This document shows, piece after piece, positions 1 through 7,778 of a stretch of DNA of 40,281 nt; the stretch's first letter is position 1, and the number at the start of each line of letters is the position of its first letter. Below the pieces are notes generated by a model, which did not search any database, was not told where the DNA came from, and worked only from the letters and a program-made list of their open reading frames with translations. A program made the translations under genes and the position numbers. The DNA is from Candidatus Poseidoniaceae archaeon (GTDB lineage: Archaea; Thermoplasmatota; Poseidoniia; Poseidoniales; Poseidoniaceae). The stretch covers positions 1 through 40,281 of the forward strand of contig JAOMTZ010000016.1 in NCBI GenBank assembly GCA_028356125.1, in the 5' to 3' direction.

Positions 1-121
1 GAAAAAGTTCCTGGTTGAGGACAGACAATTTTCACAAAAGAGATTTGACAACGCTATGGAATTATTGGAGACAGCTGGCCTTGTGAGGACCGGTGGCCAA
101 ACTTCACTATTTTCTTTCTGA
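1..121 (+). CDS. fen: Flap endonuclease FEN1, C-terminal fragment with PIP box
   Basis: The frame is open from base 2 and ends at the TGA at 119-121, giving the last 39 residues of a protein that starts outside the window. The segment FLVEDRQFSQKRFDNAMELL matches the helix near the end of archaeal FEN1/XPG nucleases, which read FLxEExDFSxxRV in that place. The very end, QTSLFSF, fits the QxxLxxF(F) box that binds the PCNA sliding clamp. FEN1 removes 5' flaps during Okazaki-fragment maturation and repair. The last 15 bases overlap the end of the convergent CoA-transferase gene. No nuclease active-site residues lie inside the window, so the call rests on the tail alone. Confidence 0.75.
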   Translation, partial: KKFLVEDRQFSQKRFDNAMELLETAGLVRTGGQTSLFSF

Positions 122-1126
122 AATAAATCGTAAAGGGCTAGATAAAACATCTTCTTCGCCCCATTTACTGACTACTCCGCGGGCGATGCTTTGGATGTCA
201 GCAAACGCTTCACTAATCTTGTTAATTGGCGAAGTTGGAATGCCCTGAAGCAATTTGACAACTTCAGCCCTAGACATTTCAGAAACCTTTGATTGAACCT
301 TAGCATTAACCTCAGCTCTTGAATCCACTCTGTTTTGGTTGGTTGGCCAAGTATTCTCGAATTCTAATAATTCTGACAACTTTGAGAATTGTGCATCTGA
401 ACCCACTGCTACTACAACCCATCCATCATTGGCTTGGAAAGCCTGGTATGGAACAAGATTGGGATGTCCGGAACCTAGCAACCCGGGGTCGGTTCCGCTT
501 ACTAACTGATTTTGCCCTTGGTTAGCCAGAGAAGCAATTGCACAATCCCACAATGAGATGTCTAGGTGATTACAAACTCCTGTTCTTTCGCGATGAAATA
601 ATGAAGCCATAATCGCATTTCCAGCATATAGGCCTGTGATAATATCAATCCAAGCCACCCCCACTTTCACTGGGCCACCATCTGGTTCTCCTGTGATACT
701 CATTATCCCACTCATTGCTTGGAGAGCTAAGTCGTACCCTGGCTCTTGAGAGCGAGGCCCAGTCTGTCCAAACCCAGTTATCGAGCACAAAATTACATCT
801 TTCGATATTGGACCAATTAATCTCTCTAATTGGCCTGGCCGAAAGTTCTCGATTACCACATCTGATTCAGAAATAAGACGTTGGATTTCCGCCTTATCTT
901 GTTTCAGGTTATGGAAGATTATCTCTTTGCCCCGATTACAAGACAAGTGGTATGCTGCGGTGCCATCATCTAGGAATGGAGGACCCCAGCCCCTCGTATC
1001 ATCACCCCAAGGCGCCTCAACCTTGGTGACTGTAGCGCCAAGATCGCCTAACATTTGAGCGCAGTATGGTCCAGCCAATATCCTCGATAAATCGAGGACT
1101 TTTATTCCATCAAGGACACCGTTCAT
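107..1126 (-). CDS. CaiB/BaiF family (class III) CoA-transferase
   Basis: A 339-residue enzyme that should move CoA between carboxylic acids through an aspartyl-CoA thioester. The N-terminus GIKVLDLSRILAGPYCAQML, the motif VVIENFRPGQLERL and GFGQTGPRSQEPGYD are typical of the formyl-CoA transferase/carnitine CoA-transferase family. The Asp of AWIDIITGLYAG (about residue 161) sits where the catalytic Asp lies in the family. I start at the ATG at 1126 because GGGGTGA lies 6 nt upstream. An in-frame ATG at 1153 would add nine residues. The start overlaps the 3' end of the upstream membrane-protein gene by 17 nt, so the two are translationally coupled. The protein is somewhat shorter than the usual 380-400 residues. 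The acyl substrate cannot be read from the sequence. Confidence 0.88.
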   Translation of the reverse strand: MNGVLDGIKVLDLSRILAGPYCAQMLGDLGATVTKVEAPWGDDTRGWGPPFLDDGTAAYHLSCNRGKEIIFHNLKQDKAEIQRLISESDVVIENFRPGQLERLIGPISKDVILCSITGFGQTGPRSQEPGYDLALQAMSGIMSITGEPDGGPVKVGVAWIDIITGLYAGNAIMASLFHRERTGVCNHLDISLWDCAIASLANQGQNQLVSGTDPGLLGSGHPNLVPYQAFQANDGWVVVAVGSDAQFSKLSELLEFENTWPTNQNRVDSRAEVNAKVQSKVSEMSRAEVVKLLQGIPTSPINKISEAFADIQSIARGVVSKWGEEDVLSSPLRFISERK

Positions 1127-2561
1127 TCTCTTCACCCCATACGTACAACTCATAACTATCGCTAACCTTCTCCGAGCCTTCGAAATCGACTTCTATCCAA
1201 CCTTCGGGTAAAATTGGGTCAATATATGGATAGACGATAATCCATTCAATATCTTTGAGAGTTTCACATTCTGACAATTCGGCTTCCCAGCCACTATCCT
1301 TGTTCCTCCAGAATCCGAGATTATCAACATCACTATCCGGGTCCATTGCGAACTTTACAGTATATAGTCGGTGCACAGAAAGAGGTGAATTTGCTAAAAA
1401 TAGTACATCGTCACCATCTTCAATTTCATTTCCTATGTGAGCGCCAACCACGTCTGTACCTCTGTGTCCTGACCCGGCTAAAACATATGAATTCAATAAT
1501 AACATCAAACAGATAGTCACTACCATTGTATTACGGTTTTTTGCGAGACTTACTCCCGATGTATCGGTTCGTAACATTCTGCTAAACCAAAGTGGAACAA
1601 TCAATAGTGACAAATATCGTGGATTATTGGTAAATGAATCTATTATATCGAAAAACTCCCTTTCCAATGATACTGCCTCTGTCACCCATAATGCAGCTAT
1701 CCAGCCAATTAAACAAGCCGATATCATCAATGAACCTCTAGAAACAATTCTTGATTCTTCGTTTTCTGTTCCATCCTGCTTTGTGAAAAATAATACTCCA
1801 CCTATTACGAAGAAGAAGTAGGCCATAAAGGCTGTAAGTAAAGATGGTATGATATCTGGATTAGACAGAGAAACTCCATTACGATAAAGAATTGTTAACT
1901 GGACAAATAATGCAATTATAGCGATTTGAATCTGATTCATGCGTAGCCGGGTTGATGCCGACAATGCTAGTCCTGCAGGTATTACATACCATACAGGCAT
2001 TCCCTTGAATGACAGTATAATGGCTGCACAGACGATTGGTGGAATCAACCATGAACTTACTATATTCTTACGCCGAATTGCTTTGATTATACAGTATGTT
2101 GAAATTGCAACGAGCATTAATATGACACTTTCTTGATAGAATCTTCCTGTTGCTCTCATCAACGGTTGATATATTGATGCAAGTGCCGATAAACGCAGGG
2201 CCTGATCATGACCAAACAAATCTCTTGTCAGAAGGAAAATTGTGGCCAAGCAACCCAATCCTCCAATTAATCCTAGGACGTGTAAAGTTGCTGCCGATGG
2301 AGAGAATATTGTAAACCACATTTCAATAATCGAATGCCAAGCAAACCATTTATCGTCAGCAGGGACTTCTTTTGGAGTCGAACCATTGGCTGAGTCTGGT
2401 CTGAGTTCACCCCATTCCAAATGGGCTTCACCATCTTCCATCCCATCGCTGACATAAGTTGCGTGAACATGAGCGTCTAATCCTAGTGGCATCAACATCG
2501 CAGCAAGTATGTGCATTGCAATGCCGATTAGAAGAAGACCTTGCCAGAATCTCTTCTCCAT
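1110..2561 (-). CDS. Polytopic membrane protein, GT-C glycosyltransferase-like
   Basis: A 483-residue protein with about ten hydrophobic segments. After the first membrane helix comes an acidic motif (PLGLDAHVHA, Asp29) followed by an extracytoplasmic loop with WGELRP. This layout is typical of GT-C transferases of the GT39/ArnT type, which use lipid-linked sugars. The C-terminal 100 or so residues (after about residue 385) form a soluble domain outside the membrane (DDVLFLANSPLSVHRLY). No family-specific motif proves the activity, and it could be another polytopic enzyme. Its upstream neighbour is a polysaccharide deacetylase, which supports a glycan role. The gap to that gene is 39 nt and holds a hairpin. 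Confidence 0.5.
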   Translation of the reverse strand: MEKRFWQGLLLIGIAMHILAAMLMPLGLDAHVHATYVSDGMEDGEAHLEWGELRPDSANGSTPKEVPADDKWFAWHSIIEMWFTIFSPSAATLHVLGLIGGLGCLATIFLLTRDLFGHDQALRLSALASIYQPLMRATGRFYQESVILMLVAISTYCIIKAIRRKNIVSSWLIPPIVCAAIILSFKGMPVWYVIPAGLALSASTRLRMNQIQIAIIALFVQLTILYRNGVSLSNPDIIPSLLTAFMAYFFFVIGGVLFFTKQDGTENEESRIVSRGSLMISACLIGWIAALWVTEAVSLEREFFDIIDSFTNNPRYLSLLIVPLWFSRMLRTDTSGVSLAKNRNTMVVTICLMLLLNSYVLAGSGHRGTDVVGAHIGNEIEDGDDVLFLANSPLSVHRLYTVKFAMDPDSDVDNLGFWRNKDSGWEAELSECETLKDIEWIIVYPYIDPILPEGWIEVDFEGSEKVSDSYELYVWGEENERCP

Positions 2562-2586
2562 GGTCGCCCCTAATGCAAAGGTGACT

Positions 2587-2603
2587 TGAGCCCTTTGGGC
2601 TCA
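2587..2603 (-). promoter_or_regulatory. Perfect hairpin across the deacetylase stop codon
   Basis: TGAGCCC (2587-2593), a 3-nt spacer and GGGCTCA (2597-2603) form a perfect 7-bp inverted repeat. On the minus strand the stem begins with the TGA stop of the deacetylase gene and ends about 25 nt before the ATG of the next gene at 2561. There is no T-run behind it, so it does not look like a terminator. It could slow re-initiation or mark an RNA processing site in the operon. Function is inferred. Confidence 0.4.
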
Positions 2604-3356
2604 TTCAATCATAAGAGGCGGTTTCCACTGTCCATTCTTTTTGCCGTGGTCAAGAATATGCCAGTATACTGTGTGTTCGGCTTCGTCAGGGAGAACAAAC
2701 GGTCCGAGATTGCGCCAGGCTCTTCTTGCATTCCATCTTAGAATCGGTATCGATAATGCTGGACCGCAGGTCGGTAGCGAAAATTTACAAAGCCATGGTT
2801 TGCTTATCAGGCCAGAGTCCTTCAATGCATTCTGAACAGAGTTCCAATCCTTCCAAGGCCCTGCCTTTTTCCTAACTAGCCATGATGGATTAACGCTCGT
2901 ATCTAATTCAAATCCTGCTTTTGCAATTACTGGAGCCATCCATGGGGCGATATAACCAGCGGGTGCTCTGAACCAAGGGCGCCATGCATCTCCTGCAAAT
3001 TTGTGTAATTTTACATCTGCTTCAACTATAGCTGCTAAGAAATTATCCGGATCTTCTGGGAATGCAGACCAGCAACGGTGAGTTAGGCCGTGGCAACCTA
3101 TCGTAACTTGCGGATGGTTTTGCAACAAGTCTGCAAGCCATTCACTGAATACATCATCATCTAATTGATCTGCAATAACAAATATTGTCAGAGTTACTTG
3201 AGTTCTGTCCAACCAACTACGGAATGCATTCATCGCTTCCTTCATCTCGTTAGATGTTCCTTTGTGTGCAACCCTTTTCGATCTAGTTGGGTGGCCTTGA
3301 AATCTAGGGGTATGACGGATGTCGTCAGAATCAACGGTCAACCAGACCGGCTTCAT
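2601..3356 (-). CDS. NodB-like polysaccharide deacetylase family protein
   Basis: A 251-residue protein of the carbohydrate esterase 4 fold. Visible motifs are TVDSDD (residues 7-12, acidic metal/base motif), the metal-binding pair in GCHGLTHR (His89 and His93) and FRAPAGY (residues 129-135), which corresponds to the RxPY motif. There is no signal peptide or membrane segment, so it probably acts in the cytoplasm on a small or lipid-linked sugar and not on a finished surface polymer. Its ATG follows the TAG stop of the GNAT gene with no spacer, which means tight coupling. The substrate, presumably an N-acetylated sugar or a related amide, is not determined. Confidence 0.82.
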   Translation of the reverse strand: MKPVWLTVDSDDIRHTPRFQGHPTRSKRVAHKGTSNEMKEAMNAFRSWLDRTQVTLTIFVIADQLDDDVFSEWLADLLQNHPQVTIGCHGLTHRCWSAFPEDPDNFLAAIVEADVKLHKFAGDAWRPWFRAPAGYIAPWMAPVIAKAGFELDTSVNPSWLVRKKAGPWKDWNSVQNALKDSGLISKPWLCKFSLPTCGPALSIPILRWNARRAWRNLGPFVLPDEAEHTVYWHILDHGKKNGQWKPPLMIE

Positions 3357-3908
3357 CTAATCACCACGGTTTAGTTGAACTAGGTGCAGAACATGAGGAA
3401 TTGTTCTCTCATCTATTTCAATTGGGACAAAGCCTTCGATTGCCAACCCTTTCCATTTTCCACATATCGATTTGCAAGCTGCCAATCCTGCTTCGTTATG
3501 AGGATGAACTGTTATTTCGATAAGAGATTGCTCCGTCCTCTCTTTTTGCCAAGTAAATATCGCATCTACACAAGATTGAGCAATTCCTTTGCGTCTCCAA
3601 TTCTTTCTAACCCAATATCCTAGATTGTATGCAGAGGCTGCTAATTGAAGTTCGTCGCCTAAGCCGATTAGACCTACAAACGAATTATCTGCCAATGAAT
3701 GAATAGCCCAAAAATGAATTGAATCTCCATTGCGTTGAATCTCAAGGTCTATCATCAAGTCTGCGATTTGACGGCGTGCTTTCTCACCTTCTTTCAACCA
3801 AGGAAGGGCTGCCTTTGCTGCTTCAGGGTCTTCAAGATACGACTCCATTACTTCTGGAAGAATTCGGCGACTTATCGGCCGAAGAATCACAATTTCGTCA
3901 ACTTGCAA
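3357..3908 (-). CDS. GNAT family N-acetyltransferase (RimJ/RimL type)
   Basis: A 183-residue acetyltransferase. It begins with EIVILRPISRR, has the central strand GLIGLG...YNLGYWVRKNW and the acetyl-CoA pyrophosphate loop RRKGIAQ, followed by the typical ITVHPHNEAGLAAC segment. It should acetylate an amine using acetyl-CoA, and the substrate is unknown. The first standard start codon is TTG (3906-3908) and lacks a Shine-Dalgarno box. A strong GAGGGGGG box instead sits 6 nt before an in-frame CTG at 3921-3923, which could be the true start and would add five residues. It lies 30 nt after the zinc-ribbon/TPR gene and directly abuts the deacetylase, so the two enzymes may act on the same amino sugar (inference). 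Confidence 0.82.
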   Translation of the reverse strand: MQVDEIVILRPISRRILPEVMESYLEDPEAAKAALPWLKEGEKARRQIADLMIDLEIQRNGDSIHFWAIHSLADNSFVGLIGLGDELQLAASAYNLGYWVRKNWRRKGIAQSCVDAIFTWQKERTEQSLIEITVHPHNEAGLAACKSICGKWKGLAIEGFVPIEIDERTIPHVLHLVQLNRGD

Positions 3909-3938
3909 TTCCGGCGTATCCAGAGAAAACCCCCCTCT

Positions 3939-5084
3939 TCAAACTCCGAGATAGGCTACTGCTGATGAAACATGCTGATTGTCGGGCATCATAATTTTCG
4001 CTCTTTCCAGCATTGATTTTGCATCTTCTACTCTGTCTATCTGCTTCAGGACCATTCCAATATGATATATCAAATCTATATTTTCATCGGTCAAATGCGG
4101 ACCCAGTGTGTCGATTGTCGCCTTTGCAGCGTCGATTTGTCCACTCTTTGTTTGTTCGAGTGCAGTAACAACTTCGCGATGGACTTGCCTAGCATCCCAG
4201 GCCTCTCCTGACGGCCAAGGCCAGATTCGTTGTTCGATTGGCGGAAACACCACTTCAGCAACTTCTGGTTCTGTTACTGTTTCAGGTTCTGGTTCAATAT
4301 CAGGAGTGGGTTCTGTAGGAACCGGCGTGTTAGTCACTGGTTCTTCCACTGCTGGTTGAATTTCAGGCGACGCCACTGCTTCGGCTTGAGGTGTGACAAC
4401 TGGCTGAGCGCTTTGAATTACAGCTGTTTTTGGAATGTCAGGAATTGATGGTAAAACAACAGCAGGGGTTGGTGGTGGTGCTTTAACCGCATTCAGATTT
4501 ATCTTATTTTCATAAAGATCATCTGATGGTAAAGATGGTAATTCAGAACCTCCAATGTGCCCTTTCAAATCGTCATCCATCGCTGATGGTGTACTTGGTG
4601 AAAACACTGCACCTCTTCCTTGATGCACAGGTTCAGGGATTTGTGCAAACGGGTCTTCTTTAGCAAACTCGATTTTCTCAACACCTTGAATCGCCTCGCC
4701 CATATCGTCTGCAGTCACATCCAAGGGTTCGTGAGCCACAGTATTGTGAAGCTCTGGTGATGATGATTCCACATATCCTACCTTTTCTGGTTCTTCGGAT
4801 TCAAAGTCTGTAACGCTGTATTGATCTACATCTACAGGGGCTTGGTCCATAGTAAGTACAACGTCTAGCGCATCGACTTCTTCCCACGAGTCGTCTTCAT
4901 CAGACATTAATTCGTCGAAGATGGAGTTGCTTACTTCGTTAGAAACCGGTTCTCCTTGGTCTCGTGGGGCTTTGTTTAATTCGTAATAACATTGGGCGCA
5001 GGTTGCTGAACCTACTACGTTAACGAACTCGCAATAAGGGCAAACTTCGCCCTCAATATCTACGGCCTCCTTACGTCGGAACAT
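3939..5084 (-). CDS. Zinc-ribbon protein with acidic linker and C-terminal TPR
   Basis: About 381 residues. The N-terminus carries a zinc ribbon, CPYC and CAQC (Cys17, 20, 31, 34 counted from the upstream GTG). Next comes a long, low-complexity, very acidic and Pro/Val/Glu-rich region (residues 45-285) that is probably disordered. The C-terminal 95 residues look like two to three TPR helix pairs (GQIDAAKATIDTLGPHL, RVEDAKSMLERAKIMMP). This is an adaptor-like layout, and no enzyme motif is visible. I start at the ATG at 5084. An in-frame GTG at 5090 is an alternative, and GGTGA lies close to the ATG. It is the first gene of the minus-strand operon and diverges from the helicase gene. Confidence 0.6.
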   Translation of the reverse strand: MFRRKEAVDIEGEVCPYCEFVNVVGSATCAQCYYELNKAPRDQGEPVSNEVSNSIFDELMSDEDDSWEEVDALDVVLTMDQAPVDVDQYSVTDFESEEPEKVGYVESSSPELHNTVAHEPLDVTADDMGEAIQGVEKIEFAKEDPFAQIPEPVHQGRGAVFSPSTPSAMDDDLKGHIGGSELPSLPSDDLYENKINLNAVKAPPPTPAVVLPSIPDIPKTAVIQSAQPVVTPQAEAVASPEIQPAVEEPVTNTPVPTEPTPDIEPEPETVTEPEVAEVVFPPIEQRIWPWPSGEAWDARQVHREVVTALEQTKSGQIDAAKATIDTLGPHLTDENIDLIYHIGMVLKQIDRVEDAKSMLERAKIMMPDNQHVSSAVAYLGV

Positions 5085-5208
5085 CGTCACCAGCAGATAT
5101 TCGGCGACTCATTTCGTAGTTAAGCCTCACCTATTCCCGAGCACCGACAGCATGCTATACAAGCAGTGCTACCGTTTTGTCATGGCCGAGAAAGGAGGGG
5201 TGCGAAGA

Positions 5209-7161
5209 ATGAGTACCCGCTCTAATGGTAAAAGGGCAACAAGTGTTGCACATGAGGCAAAGTGGAGGAAGTCACAGGACCACTTTCAATGTTTTACCAA
5301 CCTCATCGGCATTGAACTTGAAGATGAATTGAATCAAGTGGAAGAAAGATGGAAGAATTGGTCGAAACAGAAGATGCTTGGCGCAGGTCTTGCATTATTC
5401 GATCTAGTAGGTAGAACATCGGGTAGGTTCTTTGGAGACCCGATTATTGTATTCGAAGCAAGAGGCGGGGGTTCACTACCGTTCCACCGCTTTGGCCATG
5501 GTGACATGGTGATTATTTCCAGAGCAAGACCTTGGGGTGAGAAAGTCGTCGAAGGTGTAGTATTGGATAGAAATAATCGCCGAATTAGAATTGTGGCTAA
5601 AGAAAAACCTGGAGATTTACGTAAAGGTGGATGGCGACTAGATCGTGGTGCCAATAGAGTAGCGCATGACCGTATGCATGAAGCATTGGTATCATTCCAC
5701 TCAACTGAGGGAGACGGTGGGACTGTATTGAGAGACTTGCTACTTTGTCAGCCTCATGATTTAGTTTCCTCGGCTCAAAGGCCTCCTGAAATTCATGGGC
5801 AAAAAATCCGCCCTGTTAATTTGAAAGGGATGCTTTTAGACGATAGTCAGGCAGAGGCTATTGAAACTGCAGTAGGGCAAAGGTTGACCATGATTCAAGG
5901 CCCGCCAGGTACAGGAAAAACCCATACGGCAGTGCACTTACTAAGCGCATTGATAGAAATGGGGCGTGGCCCGATACTGGCTTGTGCTGAATCAAATGTC
6001 GCCGTTGACAATTTGCTAGAGGGTTTGCTTGATTTGGATGTTAAAGCAATCAGACTTGGTAGGCCGGTTAAGGTTCGTGAAAGTCTTAGAGAAGCCACTT
6101 TAGATGCCCAAGTTTCTAGTCACCCAAAGCAAGATGAGATTGCTTTCATACGTGAAGAGACCGAAGGTATGAGATCCAAACTCCATGACTTAAAGGGTAA
6201 AGATAAGGGTTTAGCGCACCGCGATATAAACAAGAATTATCGCGAAATTAGAGAATTGGAACAAAGAATAACTGATGATGTTTTAGCCAGCGCTCAGGTC
6301 TTGTGTACTACAAATATTGGCGCCGGCCATTTCACTCTGACTAATCGAAAGTTCTCCATTGTACTAATCGATGAAGCTACCCAAGCTACCGAACCCTCTG
6401 CGTTAGTACCTATTGTGAAAGGTGCTCGACAACTAATCCTTGTTGGAGACCACCGTCAACTACCACCAACGGTAACTAGCCGCAGTGCTGAAGAAGGCGG
6501 ATTGGATATTCCGCTATTCGAGCGTTTGCTATCAAATGGACTTCCTGCCCACATGTTAACCACGCAATACAGAATGCATCCTACGATTCGTGAATTCCCG
6601 TCTTCTAGGTTTTATGAGAATAAATTAGAAGATGGTTGCTCTTCATCCGATAGACCACCAGTGGCTGGATTTTTATGGCCAGATTGGGATAAACCTGTAG
6701 CGTTTGTACCAGTTCATGGTTCCGAGATCGAAGAAGAATCAGGATCGTCAAGATCGAATATGGACGAAGCCGCAATTGTTGTGCAAGTTGTCAATGACCT
6801 GCTGGCACCAGGTGACTTAACACCAGAGGATATTGGAGTAATATCACCATATGCTGGCCAAGTAAGACTGATTCGAAGTATGGTAGACGATGTTATTGAA
6901 GGACTTGAAGTGAAATCTGTTGACGGATATCAAGGCCGAGAAAAGGAAATTATTGTGCTATCAACTGTAAGGGCAAACGATGCAGGTAAAGTTGGTTTCT
7001 TGTCCAATTATCGCCGATTAAACGTAGCGCTCACAAGAGCAAAACGCGGTCTAATTGTTATCGGAGATGACAGGACTTTGCGTAATGACCCTACATGGGC
7101 AAGTTGGCTTGATTGGATATCTGAGTCCAATCTCATGGCATGGCATGTTGTCAATTCTTGA
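5209..7161 (+). CDS. UPF1/IGHMBP2-like superfamily 1 helicase
   Basis: A 650-residue ATP-driven helicase of the SF1B (UPF1/SMUBP-2/DNA2) group. An N-terminal beta-barrel-type region is followed by Walker A GPPGTGKT (residues 231-238), ACAESNVAVDNLL (motif Ia), Walker B LIDEATQA (about 386-393), GDHRQLPPTV (motif III), TTQYRMHP (motif IV), SVDGYQGREKEIIVLSTVR (motif V) and NVALTRAKRGLIVIG (motif VI). All motifs are intact. The start at 5209 is chosen because GGAGGGGTG (5194-5202) lies 6 nt upstream. In-frame ATGs at 5152 and 5182 have no such box. It may act on DNA or RNA, and eukaryotic relatives act in 5'-3' unwinding and nonsense-mediated decay. It heads a six-gene plus-strand run. Confidence 0.93.
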   Translation: MSTRSNGKRATSVAHEAKWRKSQDHFQCFTNLIGIELEDELNQVEERWKNWSKQKMLGAGLALFDLVGRTSGRFFGDPIIVFEARGGGSLPFHRFGHGDMVIISRARPWGEKVVEGVVLDRNNRRIRIVAKEKPGDLRKGGWRLDRGANRVAHDRMHEALVSFHSTEGDGGTVLRDLLLCQPHDLVSSAQRPPEIHGQKIRPVNLKGMLLDDSQAEAIETAVGQRLTMIQGPPGTGKTHTAVHLLSALIEMGRGPILACAESNVAVDNLLEGLLDLDVKAIRLGRPVKVRESLREATLDAQVSSHPKQDEIAFIREETEGMRSKLHDLKGKDKGLAHRDINKNYREIRELEQRITDDVLASAQVLCTTNIGAGHFTLTNRKFSIVLIDEATQATEPSALVPIVKGARQLILVGDHRQLPPTVTSRSAEEGGLDIPLFERLLSNGLPAHMLTTQYRMHPTIREFPSSRFYENKLEDGCSSSDRPPVAGFLWPDWDKPVAFVPVHGSEIEEESGSSRSNMDEAAIVVQVVNDLLAPGDLTPEDIGVISPYAGQVRLIRSMVDDVIEGLEVKSVDGYQGREKEIIVLSTVRANDAGKVGFLSNYRRLNVALTRAKRGLIVIGDDRTLRNDPTWASWLDWISESNLMAWHVVNS

Positions 7162-7197
7162 GCACATCCTTTCAAAGGCGCGACCCAACCCCCCGCC

Positions 7198-7752
7198 ATG
7201 GCGGACTCACCTGTAAGCGTGCACAAGCCCGGAACAATGGCTCAAGCAGCCATTGCGGCTACTTCTCCAGAAGGGATGTTAATCGCTCCAATTTGGAAAC
7301 GAATTGTGGCCATAAGTCTCGATGCTTTTCTGATTACATTATTGATTGCATTACCTACAAGTGGTACATTCTTCCTCTACCTGGTAGCGGTTGATTTACT
7401 GGTTACCCAACAAGCAGGGTATGTTCTAGCAACATGGATCATGCATCTCACCTTCTACTGGCTTTACTTCAAGTACACCGGTCGGAATTACGGAAGATCG
7501 TTGGGTCAGAGAGCGATGAGAATCGCAATTGTTCATGACGATGGTAGTCTACTAGGGGAGGCTCATTGGGGTCGAAGGGCCGCTCACAAAACAAAATATG
7601 TCATTCCTTTGTTTGGAGTTTTATTTGGCCTTTGGGATGTTTTCAAAATATACACTCATGAAACCAAAAGAAGCCCGATTGACTTAGCAAACCATACTGT
7701 TGCAGCTGTTGATTGGTCGCTCCCTGTAGAAACTCGCGGTGGGCTAATCTAA
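7198..7752 (+). CDS. RDD family membrane protein
   Basis: 184 residues. The first membrane helix is preceded by the typical PIWKRIVAISLDAFLI, in which the Arg and Asp of the RDD family are present. The conserved GRSLGQRAMRIAIVHDDGS follows the second helix pair, and a third hydrophobic segment (YVIPLFGVLFGLWDVF) lies near the end. RDD proteins are small inner-membrane proteins of mostly unknown, possibly transport-related, function. The gene lies 36 nt after the helicase. No Shine-Dalgarno box is visible before the ATG at 7198, and an alternative in-frame ATG is at 7237. The next gene begins 26 nt downstream. Confidence 0.82.
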   Translation: MADSPVSVHKPGTMAQAAIAATSPEGMLIAPIWKRIVAISLDAFLITLLIALPTSGTFFLYLVAVDLLVTQQAGYVLATWIMHLTFYWLYFKYTGRNYGRSLGQRAMRIAIVHDDGSLLGEAHWGRRAAHKTKYVIPLFGVLFGLWDVFKIYTHETKRSPIDLANHTVAAVDWSLPVETRGGLI

Positions 7753-7778
7753 CACTCTTGACATGGTTGTCTTCAAGT

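Noticed and set aside
7713-7778. N-terminal extension of the Pro-rich protein overlapping the RDD gene
   Set aside because: There is no ribosome site near 7713, the extension would overlap the RDD gene by 40 nt, and better starts exist at 7779 or 7812.
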